Shown: in pieces, positions 1-7,310 of the stretch | How positions within the stretch are numbered: the stretch's first letter is position 1 | Layout of the letters: each line of letters starts with the position of its first letter | Assembly: GCA_948468595.1 (NCBI GenBank) | Contig: CAOKIU010000016.1 | Span: 1-38,581 of the forward strand | Direction: 5' to 3' | Source of the DNA: an uncultured Christensenella sp. | GTDB lineage: Bacteria > Bacillota > Clostridia > Christensenellales > UBA1750 | Length of the DNA: 38,581 nucleotides | Made by a program: the position numbers and the translations under genes | The notes under the pieces: model-generated | Told to the model about the DNA's origin: nothing | Database searches by the model: none | The model's input: only the letters and a program-made list of their open reading frames with translations

Positions 1-2
1 TA

Positions 3-98
3 GGCGGAGATGTGGAAAATATTGAAATTCTATTGGATAAAGAAGGGCGGACAATTAAATTGATTGATTTGATGCCCGAATATCCACGACATAAATAA
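3..98 (+). CDS. C-terminal end of an unidentified protein (5' truncated by window edge)
   Basis: An open frame enters from the left edge and ends at TAA 96-98. It encodes 31 residues, ending IDLMPEYPRHK. The stretch is clearly AT-richer than the genes that follow. No motif is recognisable in so short a tail. The frame is inferred only from being open to the edge and using plausible codons, so function is unknown and even its coding status is uncertain. Confidence 0.4.
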   Translation, partial: GGDVENIEILLDKEGRTIKLIDLMPEYPRHK

Positions 99-163
99 AT
101 TCCCGTGCGAAGAATTGTCGGGTAAATGCAAATCCGTGATCATATGTGAAGATATACAAAGAA

Positions 164-195
164 AAAACCATGCGCGTGCATACGCGCATGGTTTT
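164..195 (-). terminator. Intrinsic terminator of the phosphoesterase unit
   Basis: A perfect 14-bp stem (164-177 with 182-195) has a 4-nt GCAT loop. Read leftward it ends in a run of U residues (the A run at 162-167 on the plus strand), so it mainly serves the leftward genes ending at 248. The A-U base of the stem could also stop transcription of the gene ending at 98. Confidence 0.85.
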
Positions 196-247
196 AAAAA
201 GCGCCTCGGGGGATTCTCTTCCTACCTAAGTTAAGCAATGGCGGCGC

Positions 248-940
248 TCAAAGCTCGAATTGATGCAATTGAAAGCCCAGACCGTCGCATGAGACCTGAT
301 GGTAATTCACGCCGCCGCGCTCGCCGCTGACCGCATACTTGAGCCCCTCGCCATGCAGGTGGCCATAGACGCAGTGCCTCACCGCGTAGCTCTCCATTAG
401 CTCCGTAAAGCCGCTGCCCTCCTTTTTGTCCCCGAAGGGAGGAAAGTGGAGCAAAACGACGATGGGTCTGCCGCCCCCCTTCTGTGCGGCGGCCTTGAGC
501 GAGAGCTCCAGGCGCATCACCTCGCGCCGGTAGATCTTGTAATCCCGCTCGTTCGCGGCGGAGGGCGCCACCGTCCATCCTCTGGTGCCGGCAAAGACGG
601 CATCCCCCAGGACGCAGGCGTCGTTTTGCAGGGCAAAGGCCTCGGGCGGCAGCAGGCCGCGCACGCGGGTGAGCGAGGACCACCAATAGTCGTGATTGCC
701 GCGCAGCAGAATCTTTCTGCCCGGCAGGCCGCACACAGCCTCAAGGTCCGGCGCGGCCTCCTCCAGCGTCATGGCCCAGGAAAGGTCGCCCGGCAGCAGC
801 ACCACGTCCTCCTGCCCCACGCGCGCGCGCCAATCCTGCGCGATCTTTTCAAAATGCCCCGCCCAGTGCGCGCCGAACACGTCCATCGGCTTGGATTGGC
901 CGCCCGGCAGATGGAGGTCTCCGATTGCAAAAATGCGCAT
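248..940 (-). CDS. Calcineurin-like metallophosphoesterase
   Basis: This is a 230-residue, probably cytoplasmic, binuclear-metal phosphoesterase. The family signature is complete and in order: GDLH at residues 7-10 (D8, H10), LPGDLSWAM around 49-57 (D52), RGNHD at 80-84 (N82, H83), LLHFPPF around H165, and YGHLHG at 192-197 (H194, H196). It resembles the family of stand-alone predicted phosphohydrolases (COG1768 type). The substrate cannot be told from sequence. The start is ATG 940 with AAAGGAG about ten bases upstream. It begins 20 bases after the zinc-ribbon gene and is very likely cotranscribed with it from the promoter at 1508-1536, ending at the hairpin at 164-195. Confidence 0.88.
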   Translation of the reverse strand: MRIFAIGDLHLPGGQSKPMDVFGAHWAGHFEKIAQDWRARVGQEDVVLLPGDLSWAMTLEEAAPDLEAVCGLPGRKILLRGNHDYWWSSLTRVRGLLPPEAFALQNDACVLGDAVFAGTRGWTVAPSAANERDYKIYRREVMRLELSLKAAAQKGGGRPIVVLLHFPPFGDKKEGSGFTELMESYAVRHCVYGHLHGEGLKYAVSGERGGVNYHQVSCDGLGFQLHQFEL

Positions 941-960
941 GGGCTTACGGCTCCTTTACG

Positions 961-1365
961 TCAATCTTTGAGGTCGTCCTCGTCCTCTTCCTCCACATCG
1001 TCGTCCATGCCCAGCTCCTTGTGGATCTCGCTGTACTCGGTGGAGGGGATCTCCTCATCCACCACGTCCAGCTCGATCTCCTCCAATTCGCTGGTCGCCT
1101 CCAGGGAAACCACATCCGTCTCCTCCGGCACGACGGGGTCATCCTCTTCCACGCTCGCCACAACGCCCTCCTGGCGGGTCAGTTCTTTTAAACAGGTGGC
1201 GCAGAGCTCTTCACCGGGCACGGCAGGATGCTCGCCGCACGCGGAGCACAGCTCCAGCTCCGGCTGCTCGTCCTCGCCCCGCATCTCGCGCTTACAAACC
1301 GCACAATAACGCTCGGTATCGGGCATATAGTTGAGTTCACAGCGCGGGCACTTGATAAAACCCAT
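961..1365 (-). CDS. Acidic zinc-ribbon protein of unknown function
   Basis: This 134-residue protein has an N-terminal pair of zinc-ribbon knuckles: CPRC at 7-10 with CAVC at 21-24, then CSAC and CATC near residues 41-60. These are followed by a strongly acidic, low-complexity tail rich in Glu and Asp (roughly 75-134). The cysteine pairs strongly suggest zinc binding. The acidic tail suggests a protein- or basic-surface-binding role, but no function is known to me. The start is ATG 1365 behind GGAGGTAG. It is the first gene of a two-gene unit with the phosphoesterase. A possible link is a nucleic-acid or ribosome role, which is speculation. Confidence 0.8.
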   Translation of the reverse strand: MGFIKCPRCELNYMPDTERYCAVCKREMRGEDEQPELELCSACGEHPAVPGEELCATCLKELTRQEGVVASVEEDDPVVPEETDVVSLEATSELEEIELDVVDEEIPSTEYSEIHKELGMDDDVEEEDEDDLKD

Positions 1366-1507
1366 AAGGCTACCTCCAGATCGTTTTCATTCGTTTTGAG
1401 CATTTGTATGCGTCATCGTCTACACAGGTGCATAAATCGGCCGAATTTCTCGGCATTTTGGCACGTTATGGACCTTTGAGCGCTCCTGCATACTTTTTTC
1501 GGAGATC

Positions 1508-1536
1508 ATTATAGTACGAACCGGTAGCAGATGCAA
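1508..1536 (-). promoter_or_regulatory. Housekeeping-type promoter for the zinc-ribbon/phosphoesterase unit
   Basis: Read on the minus strand this is TTGCAT-N17-TATAAT (-35 at 1536-1531, -10 at 1513-1508). The predicted start near 1500 leaves a leader of about 135 nt before ATG 1365. No structured element was recognised in that leader. Confidence 0.7.
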
Positions 1537-1697
1537 GATCAAGCGCCGTACTTTTAAGAAATATCCCATTCTTAACATTTCTTGCGCGCAAACCGCTCGC
1601 TTCAAGGTTATACAGCAATAAACATAACGCGGCGTCTTTTCACCAATAATCCGCTGTATATCCCGTTATTTTCATTTTTAATTTTACATAAACTTTA

Positions 1698-1726
1698 TTG
1701 ACGAATGGCATATTGCGTGATATATT
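1698..1726 (+). promoter_or_regulatory. Housekeeping-type promoter upstream of the methyltransferase
   Basis: TTGACG (1698-1703), 17-bp spacer, TATATT (1721-1726). The predicted start near 1733 gives a leader of about 170 nt before the methyltransferase ATG at 1905. That leader contains its own terminator at 1848-1880. Confidence 0.7.
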
Positions 1727-1732
1727 GTAGTC

Positions 1733-1880
1733 ATGACAGGTTACCTTCTTTAGATTCATATCTTTTAACAGTCTCATTTTAATCCTATTTTGCTGAACCA
1801 TCAGCTCACTTCTCATATCCTATCTCAAGGTGCCTGCGCTGAATGCCGCGGTCAATTGCTATGATTGACCGCCTTTTCTT
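1733..1880 (+). ncRNA. Candidate leader RNA or small RNA ending at an intrinsic terminator
   Basis: The segment from the predicted transcription start (about 1733) to the U-run near 1880 is bounded by a good promoter and a good terminator and has no convincing open frame with a ribosome site. It could be an attenuated 5' leader of the methyltransferase gene or an independent RNA of about 147 nt. I do not recognise any known riboswitch class in it. The remaining part of this gene-free stretch (1366-1697) contains the divergent promoter at 1508-1536 and otherwise nothing I can name. Confidence 0.4.
1848..1880 (+). terminator. Terminator hairpin just upstream of the methyltransferase start
   Basis: A 9-bp perfect stem (1848-1856 with 1864-1872) with a 7-nt loop is followed by C and TTTTCTTT. 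It ends only about 25 nt before ATG 1905, so full-length mRNA from the promoter at 1698 requires readthrough or antitermination. Confidence 0.7.
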
Positions 1881-1904
1881 TATCTATGCGAAAAAGAGGC
1901 GCTT

Positions 1905-2501
1905 ATGTATCAAACAATGCTATGGGGGCAGACGCTGTGCATCGAAGCGGAAGCCGGTTTGTTCTCTCCCTCTCATGCGGACGCGGGTACGCTGCTCATG
2001 GCGTCCCAGGTAATGCTGGAGCCCGGTCAGAAGCTGCTGGATCTGGGCTGCGGCGCAGGATTGGTGGGCATTGCCGCGGCCAAGGTCCTGGGCCCGGAGA
2101 ATGTCTACATGACCGATGTGGACGCATCGGCCGTGCGCTGCGCACGGGAAAACGCCGCGCGCAACGGGGTCGCGGGCGTGCACATCGTCCTGGGCGACGC
2201 GCTGGAAGCGGTCCCCGTGGCGGACTTTGACTGGATTTTGTCCAACCCGCCGTATCACGCGGATTTTTCCGTGGCCAAGCGATTCATCGAAAAGGGATTC
2301 AATCGCTTGAAGGTGGGCGGGCGCATGGTGATGGTGGTCAAGCGAGATAAGTGGTATCGCAACAAGCTCACCGCCATCTTCGGCGGCGTGCGCACTTTTG
2401 AGGCGGACGGATACATCGTCTTTACCGCCTGCAAGCGCAGTCTCTCCTACGCTCCCAAGCGGCAAAAGCCGCCCAAGACGCCTCCAAAGTCCGCAAAATA
2501 G
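1905..2501 (+). CDS. RsmC-like class I SAM-dependent methyltransferase
   Basis: This 198-residue methyltransferase has the SAM-binding motif LDLGCGAG (45-52), an acidic end of strand 2 (TDVD 70-73) and the catalytic NPPY motif at 114-117. That combination is typical of N-methyltransferases acting on guanine or adenine amines in RNA, as in the C-terminal half of RsmC, which makes m2G in 16S rRNA. Unlike E. coli RsmC, the N-terminal pseudo-domain is absent; short single-domain versions are common in Bacillota. The C-terminus is lysine/proline-rich (residues 180-198) and may contact RNA. The start is ATG 1905 with GAGG five bases upstream. rRNA as substrate is inference. Confidence 0.85.
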   Translation: MYQTMLWGQTLCIEAEAGLFSPSHADAGTLLMASQVMLEPGQKLLDLGCGAGLVGIAAAKVLGPENVYMTDVDASAVRCARENAARNGVAGVHIVLGDALEAVPVADFDWILSNPPYHADFSVAKRFIEKGFNRLKVGGRMVMVVKRDKWYRNKLTAIFGGVRTFEADGYIVFTACKRSLSYAPKRQKPPKTPPKSAK

Positions 2502-2528
2502 TGCGCTCCGCTTCCTTTTAATTTTATT

Positions 2529-2585
2529 GCATACAAAAGACAGGGGTCAGGCTCTTTTCTCGCCTGGTCCCTGTCTTTTGTATGC
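2529..2585. terminator. Long bidirectional terminator hairpin
   Basis: Arms 2529-2545 and 2569-2585 are perfectly complementary over 17 bp. The inner bases extend the stem further through two wobble pairs and CAGGC/GCCTG (2548-2552 with 2562-2566). It separates the convergent methyltransferase and cyclophilin genes and carries AAAA/TTTT tracts within the arms, so it can act in both directions. Confidence 0.8.
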
Positions 2586-2592
2586 CGAAGGC

Positions 2593-3105
2593 TTACTTGC
2601 GCTCGGGAGAATACGCCTGGCCGAAGGTCTCCACCGTCACTTCCGCCATTACGGGGTAGTCGCGCGGCCGGTCCATATAGTTGGTCTCCAGCGCGGCGAT
2701 GTGGTCCACCGCCTCGATGCCCTCGATGACCTTGCCAAAGGCCGCATAGCCGCCGTCCAGGTGCGGCGCATCCGCATGCATGATGAAGAACTGGGACCCA
2801 GCGGAGTTGGGCGCCTGGGTGCGCGCCATGGACAGGACGCCGCGCGTGTGCTTGAGGGGATTGTCCACGCCGTTTTGACGGAACTCGCCCTTGATGGTGA
2901 AGCCCGGGCCGCCCATGCCCGTGCCGTCCGGGTCTCCGCCCTGAATCATGAATCCGGGGATGACGCGGTGAAAGCCCAGGCCGTTGTAGAAACCGTCCTG
3001 GCAGAGCTTGACAAAGGAAGCCACCGTGTTGGGCGCCACCTCGGGGTACAATTCAATCTTCATCACGTCGCCGTTCTTCATTTTGATCGTCACAATGGGG
3101 TTCAT
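2593..3105 (-). CDS. Cyclophilin-type peptidyl-prolyl cis-trans isomerase
   Basis: This 170-residue cytoplasmic cyclophilin (no signal peptide) catalyses proline isomerisation during protein folding. The catalytic region FHRVIPGFMIQGGD at 45-58 includes R47, F52 and Q55. SQFFI at 104-108 and the DGGYAAFGKV segment at 117-126 complete the fold. The position equivalent to the cyclosporin-contacting Trp of human CypA appears to be His (H115), as often seen in bacterial versions. An upstream in-frame ATG at 3141 is rejected because it lies inside the -10 element. ATG 3105 has GGAGG eight bases upstream. Confidence 0.93.
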   Translation of the reverse strand: MNPIVTIKMKNGDVMKIELYPEVAPNTVASFVKLCQDGFYNGLGFHRVIPGFMIQGGDPDGTGMGGPGFTIKGEFRQNGVDNPLKHTRGVLSMARTQAPNSAGSQFFIMHADAPHLDGGYAAFGKVIEGIEAVDHIAALETNYMDRPRDYPVMAEVTVETFGQAYSPERK

Positions 3106-3139
3106 GTACGCTACCTCCAAGTTCAACTTCTTGGTAACC

Positions 3140-3148
3140 ATTATAGCA
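3140..3148 (-). promoter_or_regulatory. Extended -10 promoter of the cyclophilin gene
   Basis: Read leftward this is TGCTATAAT, an extended -10 element. The matching -35 (TTTCCC, 3168-3163) is weak. The predicted start lies about 28 nt before ATG 3105. The rest of the gap to 3325 is GC-rich with no supportable gene. Confidence 0.55.
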
Positions 3149-3325
3149 GAATTCGCCGCCGTGGGAAAGCCGTCTTTCCATCTTTTCCCACGGCCCTCGG
3201 TTGGGGAAGAGGCTCTTGTCCAGCCTCTCCCCCGCAGATGCGCATTGCCCGGGGTGGATCTCCCACAAGGCGCCCGTCGGGCGGTTCCCCGCTCAACAGG
3301 CGCAAAGGAAGACCCCTTCGCAAAG

Positions 3326-3358
3326 AAAAAGCCCCGCAGGCACAGCGCCTGCGGGGCC
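3326..3358 (-). terminator. Terminator of the GH4 glycosidase gene
   Basis: An 11-bp perfect GC-rich stem (3331-3341 with 3347-3357) has a 5-nt loop. Read leftward it is followed by five U residues (A run 3326-3330). It lies 28 bases past the stop at 3385. Confidence 0.85.
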
Positions 3359-3384
3359 TTTAAAACCCGTGAAATAGGGCAGGA

Positions 3385-4692
3385 TCAATGGTACTTGGGC
3401 AGCCAGTTTCCATGCGCCTCAATCAGATCGTCGCACAGAGCCACAATGTCGTCAATGGAGAGCTCCGCGGCGGTATGCGGATCGAGCATGGCCGCGTGGT
3501 AGATGTGCTCCTTTTTGCCGGTCAAAGCGGCCTCCACGGTCAGGAGCTGGACGTTGATATTGGTGCGGTTCATGGCCGCGCACTGCGGCGGCAGAGCGCC
3601 GACATAGGTGGGCGCCACGCCCGACTTATCCACCAGGCAGGGCACCTCCACCGCGGCCTCGGCGGGCAGGTTGGGGATCAGGCCGTGGTTGAGCACGTTG
3701 CCGCCGAACTTGTAGGGCACGTTGGTCTCCATCGCCTCCATGATGTGGGAGGCGTATTCCTTGGACCGCACGTGCGTCAAATCGTGCTTTTCCACCAGCT
3801 CCTGGCGCATCTTGCCCCAGCGGTCGATCTGCTCGATGCACCGGCGCGGATATTCGTCCAGCGGAATGTTGAACCGCTCGATCAGCTCCGGGTATTTGTC
3901 CTTAATAAAGTAGGGCATGTATTCGGCGTTGTGTTCCGAGGACTCGGTCACGTAATAGCCAAACCGCTTCATGATCTCATAGCGCACCATGTCCTTGTGC
4001 TTTTCGGTCCGAGCCGCGGCGCGCGCCTTGATCTCCGGATACAGGTCCTTGCCATCCCTTGTGATCTCCAACAGCCAGGCTTGGTGGTTGATGCCCGCGA
4101 TTTTCCATTGCACTTGATCGTCATAGGGCATATCCAGGCCGGTCAGCAGGTCCTTTGCGCAGGATTGCACGCTGTGGCACAGTCCCACGGTCTTTACTCC
4201 CGTCCCGCGCAGCATGGCGGCGGTGAGCATGGCCATGGGATTGGTGTAGTTGAGGAACCACGCATCCGGGCAGACCTCCTCCATGTCCCTGGCAAAGTCC
4301 AGCATCACGGGGATGGTGCGCAGGGCGCGGAAGATGCCGCCAATGCCCAGGGTATCGGCAATGGTCTGGCGCAGGCCGTATTTCTTGGGCACCTCAAAAT
4401 CAATGATGGTGCAGGGGTCGTAGAGCCCCACCTGGATGGCGTTGACCACGTAGGAGGCGCCGCGCAGGGCGTCCTTGCGCCTCTCCACGCCGAGATATGC
4501 CTCGATTTTGGCCTTGCCGCCGTTGTTGCGGTTGATGTTCTCCAGCATCATGCGGGAGTCCTCCAGCCGCTGGGCGTCAATATCGTACAGGGCGATGGTG
4601 CTCTCGCTCAGTGCCGGCGTCATCATGGAATCGCCCAGCACGTTCTTGGCAAAAACGGTGCTCCCCGCACCCATAAAGGTGATCTTCGGCAT
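3385..4692 (-). CDS. melA: Glycoside hydrolase family 4, alpha-galactosidase (MelA-like)
   Basis: This 435-residue enzyme belongs to the NAD- and Mn-dependent GH4 family, which cleaves glycosides by an oxidation-elimination route in the cytoplasm. Visible motifs are the nucleotide-binding GAGS at 8-11, DTLGIGGIFRALRTIP around 113-128 (resembling melibiases), NYTNP at 148-152, the metal-ligand Cys in GLCHS (C172), and the metal-ligand His in GINH (H203). Alpha-galactosidase is the best guess over alpha-glucosidase or galacturonase. An upstream in-frame ATG at 4755 is rejected because AAGGAGG lies eight bases before ATG 4692. No transporter or regulator accompanies it; it is a single-gene unit with its own terminator. 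Confidence 0.88.
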   Translation of the reverse strand: MPKITFMGAGSTVFAKNVLGDSMMTPALSESTIALYDIDAQRLEDSRMMLENINRNNGGKAKIEAYLGVERRKDALRGASYVVNAIQVGLYDPCTIIDFEVPKKYGLRQTIADTLGIGGIFRALRTIPVMLDFARDMEEVCPDAWFLNYTNPMAMLTAAMLRGTGVKTVGLCHSVQSCAKDLLTGLDMPYDDQVQWKIAGINHQAWLLEITRDGKDLYPEIKARAAARTEKHKDMVRYEIMKRFGYYVTESSEHNAEYMPYFIKDKYPELIERFNIPLDEYPRRCIEQIDRWGKMRQELVEKHDLTHVRSKEYASHIMEAMETNVPYKFGGNVLNHGLIPNLPAEAAVEVPCLVDKSGVAPTYVGALPPQCAAMNRTNINVQLLTVEAALTGKKEHIYHAAMLDPHTAAELSIDDIVALCDDLIEAHGNWLPKYH

Positions 4693-4732
4693 GGTCTTCC
4701 CCTCCTTGGCGGTATTACATTCTACTCCCCCC

Positions 4733-4741
4733 ATCATAGCA
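4733..4741 (-). promoter_or_regulatory. Probable extended -10 element for the GH4 gene
   Basis: Read leftward this is TGCTATGAT, about 40 bases upstream of ATG 4692. No good -35 hexamer at standard spacing was found, so this rests on the extended -10 alone. Confidence 0.35.
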
Positions 4742-4810
4742 GAAGCAAGAGGCAAAGAATATGTAAAAATGAAGGGAGAAAATGTAAATTTGATGTATTT
4801 GCCTCCCCGC

Positions 4811-6913
4811 TTATACGCCTCCCTTCTTGATCAACCGCAGCACGCCCACGGTCATATCGTCCTGATGCTCGCCCACCGCGCGCGCCCGGCCGATGATGCG
4901 CCGCGCCGCGCCCTCGGGATTGCGCGCGTCGATGTCCAGAATCTCCTTGTTGAGCCAAACCTCATTGCCGCCCACCGCGTCGATCACGCCGTCGGACAGC
5001 ATCACCAGCACGTCTCCATCCTGCATTTGCAGCTGCGTCACCGACGGCCGCACCTTTTCCATGATGCCCATGGGCAGCGCGTCGCCGGTGATGGAGATGA
5101 CGCGCCGGCCCCTGCGGATGTAGGAGGAGACCGCGCCGATCTTCATGGCGCGCAGCGTCCCCTTGGTAAGGTCGATCAGCGACAGGTCCATCGTGGAAAA
5201 GCACTCCTCCTTTTCGCGGTGCAGCAGCAGGTCGTTCACCCCGCATAGCGCCGCCTCCGGCTCAAAGCGCGCCAGCAAAAAGTCCTCCATCAGGTCCACC
5301 GCCGCCCGGCTCTCCTCCTGCGCCAGCTTTCCATGCCCCATCCCGTCGGCCAGGGCCATCATGTATTGCCCCTCGGGCAGCTGCACGGTGGTCAGCGTGT
5401 CGCCGCAGTCGCTCCCGCCGTCCGGCGCCAGGGAGCAAAAGCCCACGCTCGCTTCGTAGACATAGGCCTCCTCCAGCGTCAGGCTGCACGGCCCTTCTTT
5501 GGGGCAGATGCCCGTCTGGCGCACCCGCAGCGGCAGCCCCGTTGCCAGGGACGCCACCTGCACCATGCGCTTGTCGCACAGCCCGTCGCGCCGCTTGCAC
5601 TGAAGCTGCACGCACACGCGGCACTTGTCCCCCACCCTCTGCGCCTGCACGCCCTCGACGCGGATGTGGGCGCGGTCCAACTCCTGGGCGATCTCGCGGG
5701 AGAGCTGAGGCTGATCGCTCACGGGCTGGGACAGGTCGCCCGCCACGGCGTGAAGCGCGGAGCTTACGGCCGCGTACTGCCCGCCCGAGCCATACCCCGA
5801 CAGCGTCTGCGCCATGCGGCCGTAAAGCGTGGCGTATTCCCGCAGCTTTCCGCATACCTCGCCGCGCACGCCGCCCTGCGTGAGCACCGCGCGGGAGCGC
5901 ACCTGTTCCTCCCGGCTGACAAATACGCGCAGCCGCGACCATACCCCGTTGCGCACGCAGATAAAGCCGGTTAGGGCCAGCGCCGCCTCCGCCGCCCGCT
6001 GCCAGGTCAGAAATTGGGCGTCCAGCGCGCCCGCCAATACCGCGGCCACCGGCACCGCCGCAGCGGCCCCCCACTTGCCCAGCTTGGAAAAGATGCCCGG
6101 CAGCAGACCCATGAGCACCATGCCGCCCATCAAATAGGGCTGTACGGGCAGGGTAACGCCCATGAACAGGCCCGTCATCGCGCCCACCGCCGCGCCGATT
6201 CCCGCCCCGCAAAGGTAGCCCGCGGAAACGCACAAAAACAGGAGCAGGGCAATCACCGGCGACATCTCAAGGACCGTCAGCGAACGAAAGCCCGTCAGCA
6301 CCCCCGCCGCCATCAGGGCCAGGCTGATGATCTCCTCGGCCGAGAGCAATTCCCGGTCGTAAAGCCGGATGCGCAGGGCGGAGGCGTACATGCGCGCCAG
6401 CACCATGGCCACCGCCGCGCCCGTCAGCGCCATGAGATGATCGTAGAGCGTTTGGGCAAAGAGCACGGGGCAAAGATACGTCGCCAGCCCCGCTGCCGCC
6501 ACGCACGTCAAATCGTTGGGCGCAAGGTCTGTGGCCTTGAGCGCGGCGTAGAGGATGAACAGCAGCGCGCAGGCCAGCAGCATCGGCGGCGACCCGCCAA
6601 TCAGCGCGCCCAGGGCGCACCCCACGGCCGCCCAGGCCACCGACCGGCCGCGCATCATCGCGCCCGCCAGCAGGGCCGAGGCAAAGGGCATGGACCCGCC
6701 GACGAGCCGGCCCTGCCCCGCGAACAGACAGATGAGCAGCACCGGCAGCCCTTCCCGGATGCTCACCCCCGCGCGGCTGTCCAAAAAATTCTGTACATTT
6801 TCTTCCACCTTTAGGCTCTCCCAGAGCGATTCCCTGCCCCCCAGGTTCATGCTCCAGACCCGTGCCGGCCGGTTTTTCGCAGGCTCCGCCACGATGCAGC
6901 ACCTCTTTTCCAT
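4811..6913 (-). CDS. spoIIE: Stage II sporulation protein E, SpoIIE (PP2C phosphatase)
   Basis: This 700-residue membrane-bound serine phosphatase in endospore formers dephosphorylates SpoIIAA and so activates sigma-F in the forespore. Residues about 52-330 form a polytopic membrane domain with many hydrophobic segments. The middle region (330-490) is the FtsZ-interaction/oligomerisation part with several Cys residues. The C-terminal PP2C domain has ADGMGHG at 522-528 (D523), SDGVIDAVGG at 640-649 (D641) and HQDDMTVGV near 683-691. It is shorter than the roughly 830-residue Bacillus protein, mainly at the N-terminus. ATG 6913 has no clear Shine-Dalgarno sequence, so the true start could be internal (Met22 is an alternative). 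A weak Spo0A-box-like match, TTTGTCGCT, lies at 6957-6965. Confidence 0.93.
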   Translation of the reverse strand: MEKRCCIVAEPAKNRPARVWSMNLGGRESLWESLKVEENVQNFLDSRAGVSIREGLPVLLICLFAGQGRLVGGSMPFASALLAGAMMRGRSVAWAAVGCALGALIGGSPPMLLACALLFILYAALKATDLAPNDLTCVAAAGLATYLCPVLFAQTLYDHLMALTGAAVAMVLARMYASALRIRLYDRELLSAEEIISLALMAAGVLTGFRSLTVLEMSPVIALLLFLCVSAGYLCGAGIGAAVGAMTGLFMGVTLPVQPYLMGGMVLMGLLPGIFSKLGKWGAAAAVPVAAVLAGALDAQFLTWQRAAEAALALTGFICVRNGVWSRLRVFVSREEQVRSRAVLTQGGVRGEVCGKLREYATLYGRMAQTLSGYGSGGQYAAVSSALHAVAGDLSQPVSDQPQLSREIAQELDRAHIRVEGVQAQRVGDKCRVCVQLQCKRRDGLCDKRMVQVASLATGLPLRVRQTGICPKEGPCSLTLEEAYVYEASVGFCSLAPDGGSDCGDTLTTVQLPEGQYMMALADGMGHGKLAQEESRAAVDLMEDFLLARFEPEAALCGVNDLLLHREKEECFSTMDLSLIDLTKGTLRAMKIGAVSSYIRRGRRVISITGDALPMGIMEKVRPSVTQLQMQDGDVLVMLSDGVIDAVGGNEVWLNKEILDIDARNPEGAARRIIGRARAVGEHQDDMTVGVLRLIKKGGV

Positions 6914-7119
6914 ATGCGTTCACTTTTATAGACTGTAACCGTTTCCCCGCGCGTTCTTTGTCGCTCCGGCGCAGAAATTTGCCCTGTTTCCCGCCATTTC
7001 CCGTCGATGCAAAAATCAGCTTTTTCTGTTTTTTCGCTTCCTCCCGCCTGGAAATCCGTTTTAAAAAACCGTTGTTTTTTCCGGCGCTCGTCCCCTTTTT
7101 AACAATTCCCATTTTTCTC
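6914..7119. other. Divergent intergenic region between spoIIE and the pot operon
   Basis: Gene-free stretch. It holds runs of A/T and a seven-of-nine match to the Spo0A box (TTTGTCGCT, 6957-6965), which would suit spoIIE control but is weak. No clear sigma-A promoter for spoIIE was found; in Bacillus that promoter has abnormal spacing, so absence of a consensus is not surprising. Confidence 0.3.
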
Positions 7120-7148
7120 TTGACAACCGGAGAGATTTATGGTTAAAT
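7120..7148 (+). promoter_or_regulatory. Promoter of the regulator-potABCD operon
   Basis: TTGACA (7120-7125), 17-bp spacer, TTAAAT (7143-7148). The predicted start near 7155 gives a leader of about 155 nt containing two related inverted repeats (7163-7179 and 7263-7281). Confidence 0.75.
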
Positions 7149-7162
7149 ACCTATTGTTTTTC

Positions 7163-7179
7163 GTTTAGTGTTTCTAAAC
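7163..7179. promoter_or_regulatory. Putative operator, inverted repeat 1
   Basis: GTTTAG-N5-CTAAAC lies just downstream of the predicted transcription start, a position suited to repression. It shares half-sites (in opposite order) and spacer length with the repeat at 7263-7281. It may be the autoregulatory site of the adjacent XRE-cupin protein (inference). Confidence 0.5.
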
Positions 7180-7262
7180 TTCCCGTCCAATATTATGGTC
7201 TTTTTCGAGAAGCTATTCACCCATTGTAAACATGCCGCTCACCATTTGTGCGGCTTGACGTT

Positions 7263-7281
7263 GCTAAACCCGCCGTTTAGC
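7263..7281. promoter_or_regulatory. Putative operator or RNA hairpin, inverted repeat 2
   Basis: GCTAAAC-N5-GTTTAGC has 7-bp arms and lies about 12 bases upstream of the AAGGAGG ribosome site of the regulator gene. Its centre is 101 bp from that of repeat 1. In RNA it would form a hairpin close to the ribosome site. Confidence 0.45.
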
Positions 7282-7310
7282 GGGCAGACCTTAAGGAGGC
7301 GCTTTCTTTC

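Noticed and set aside
446-1309. Plus-strand open frame of 287 codons opposite the phosphoesterase and zinc-ribbon genes
   Set aside because: It is a mirror of two well-supported minus-strand genes. Its Ser-rich stretch is the antisense of the acidic Glu/Asp tail.
3388-4830. Plus-strand open frame of 480 codons opposite the GH4 gene
   Set aside because: Shadow of a gene with full GH4 motifs; no ribosome site or recognisable domain.
6957-6965. Spo0A box for spoIIE
   Set aside because: Only seven of nine bases match and no promoter could be aligned with it; kept as a remark, not as a feature.
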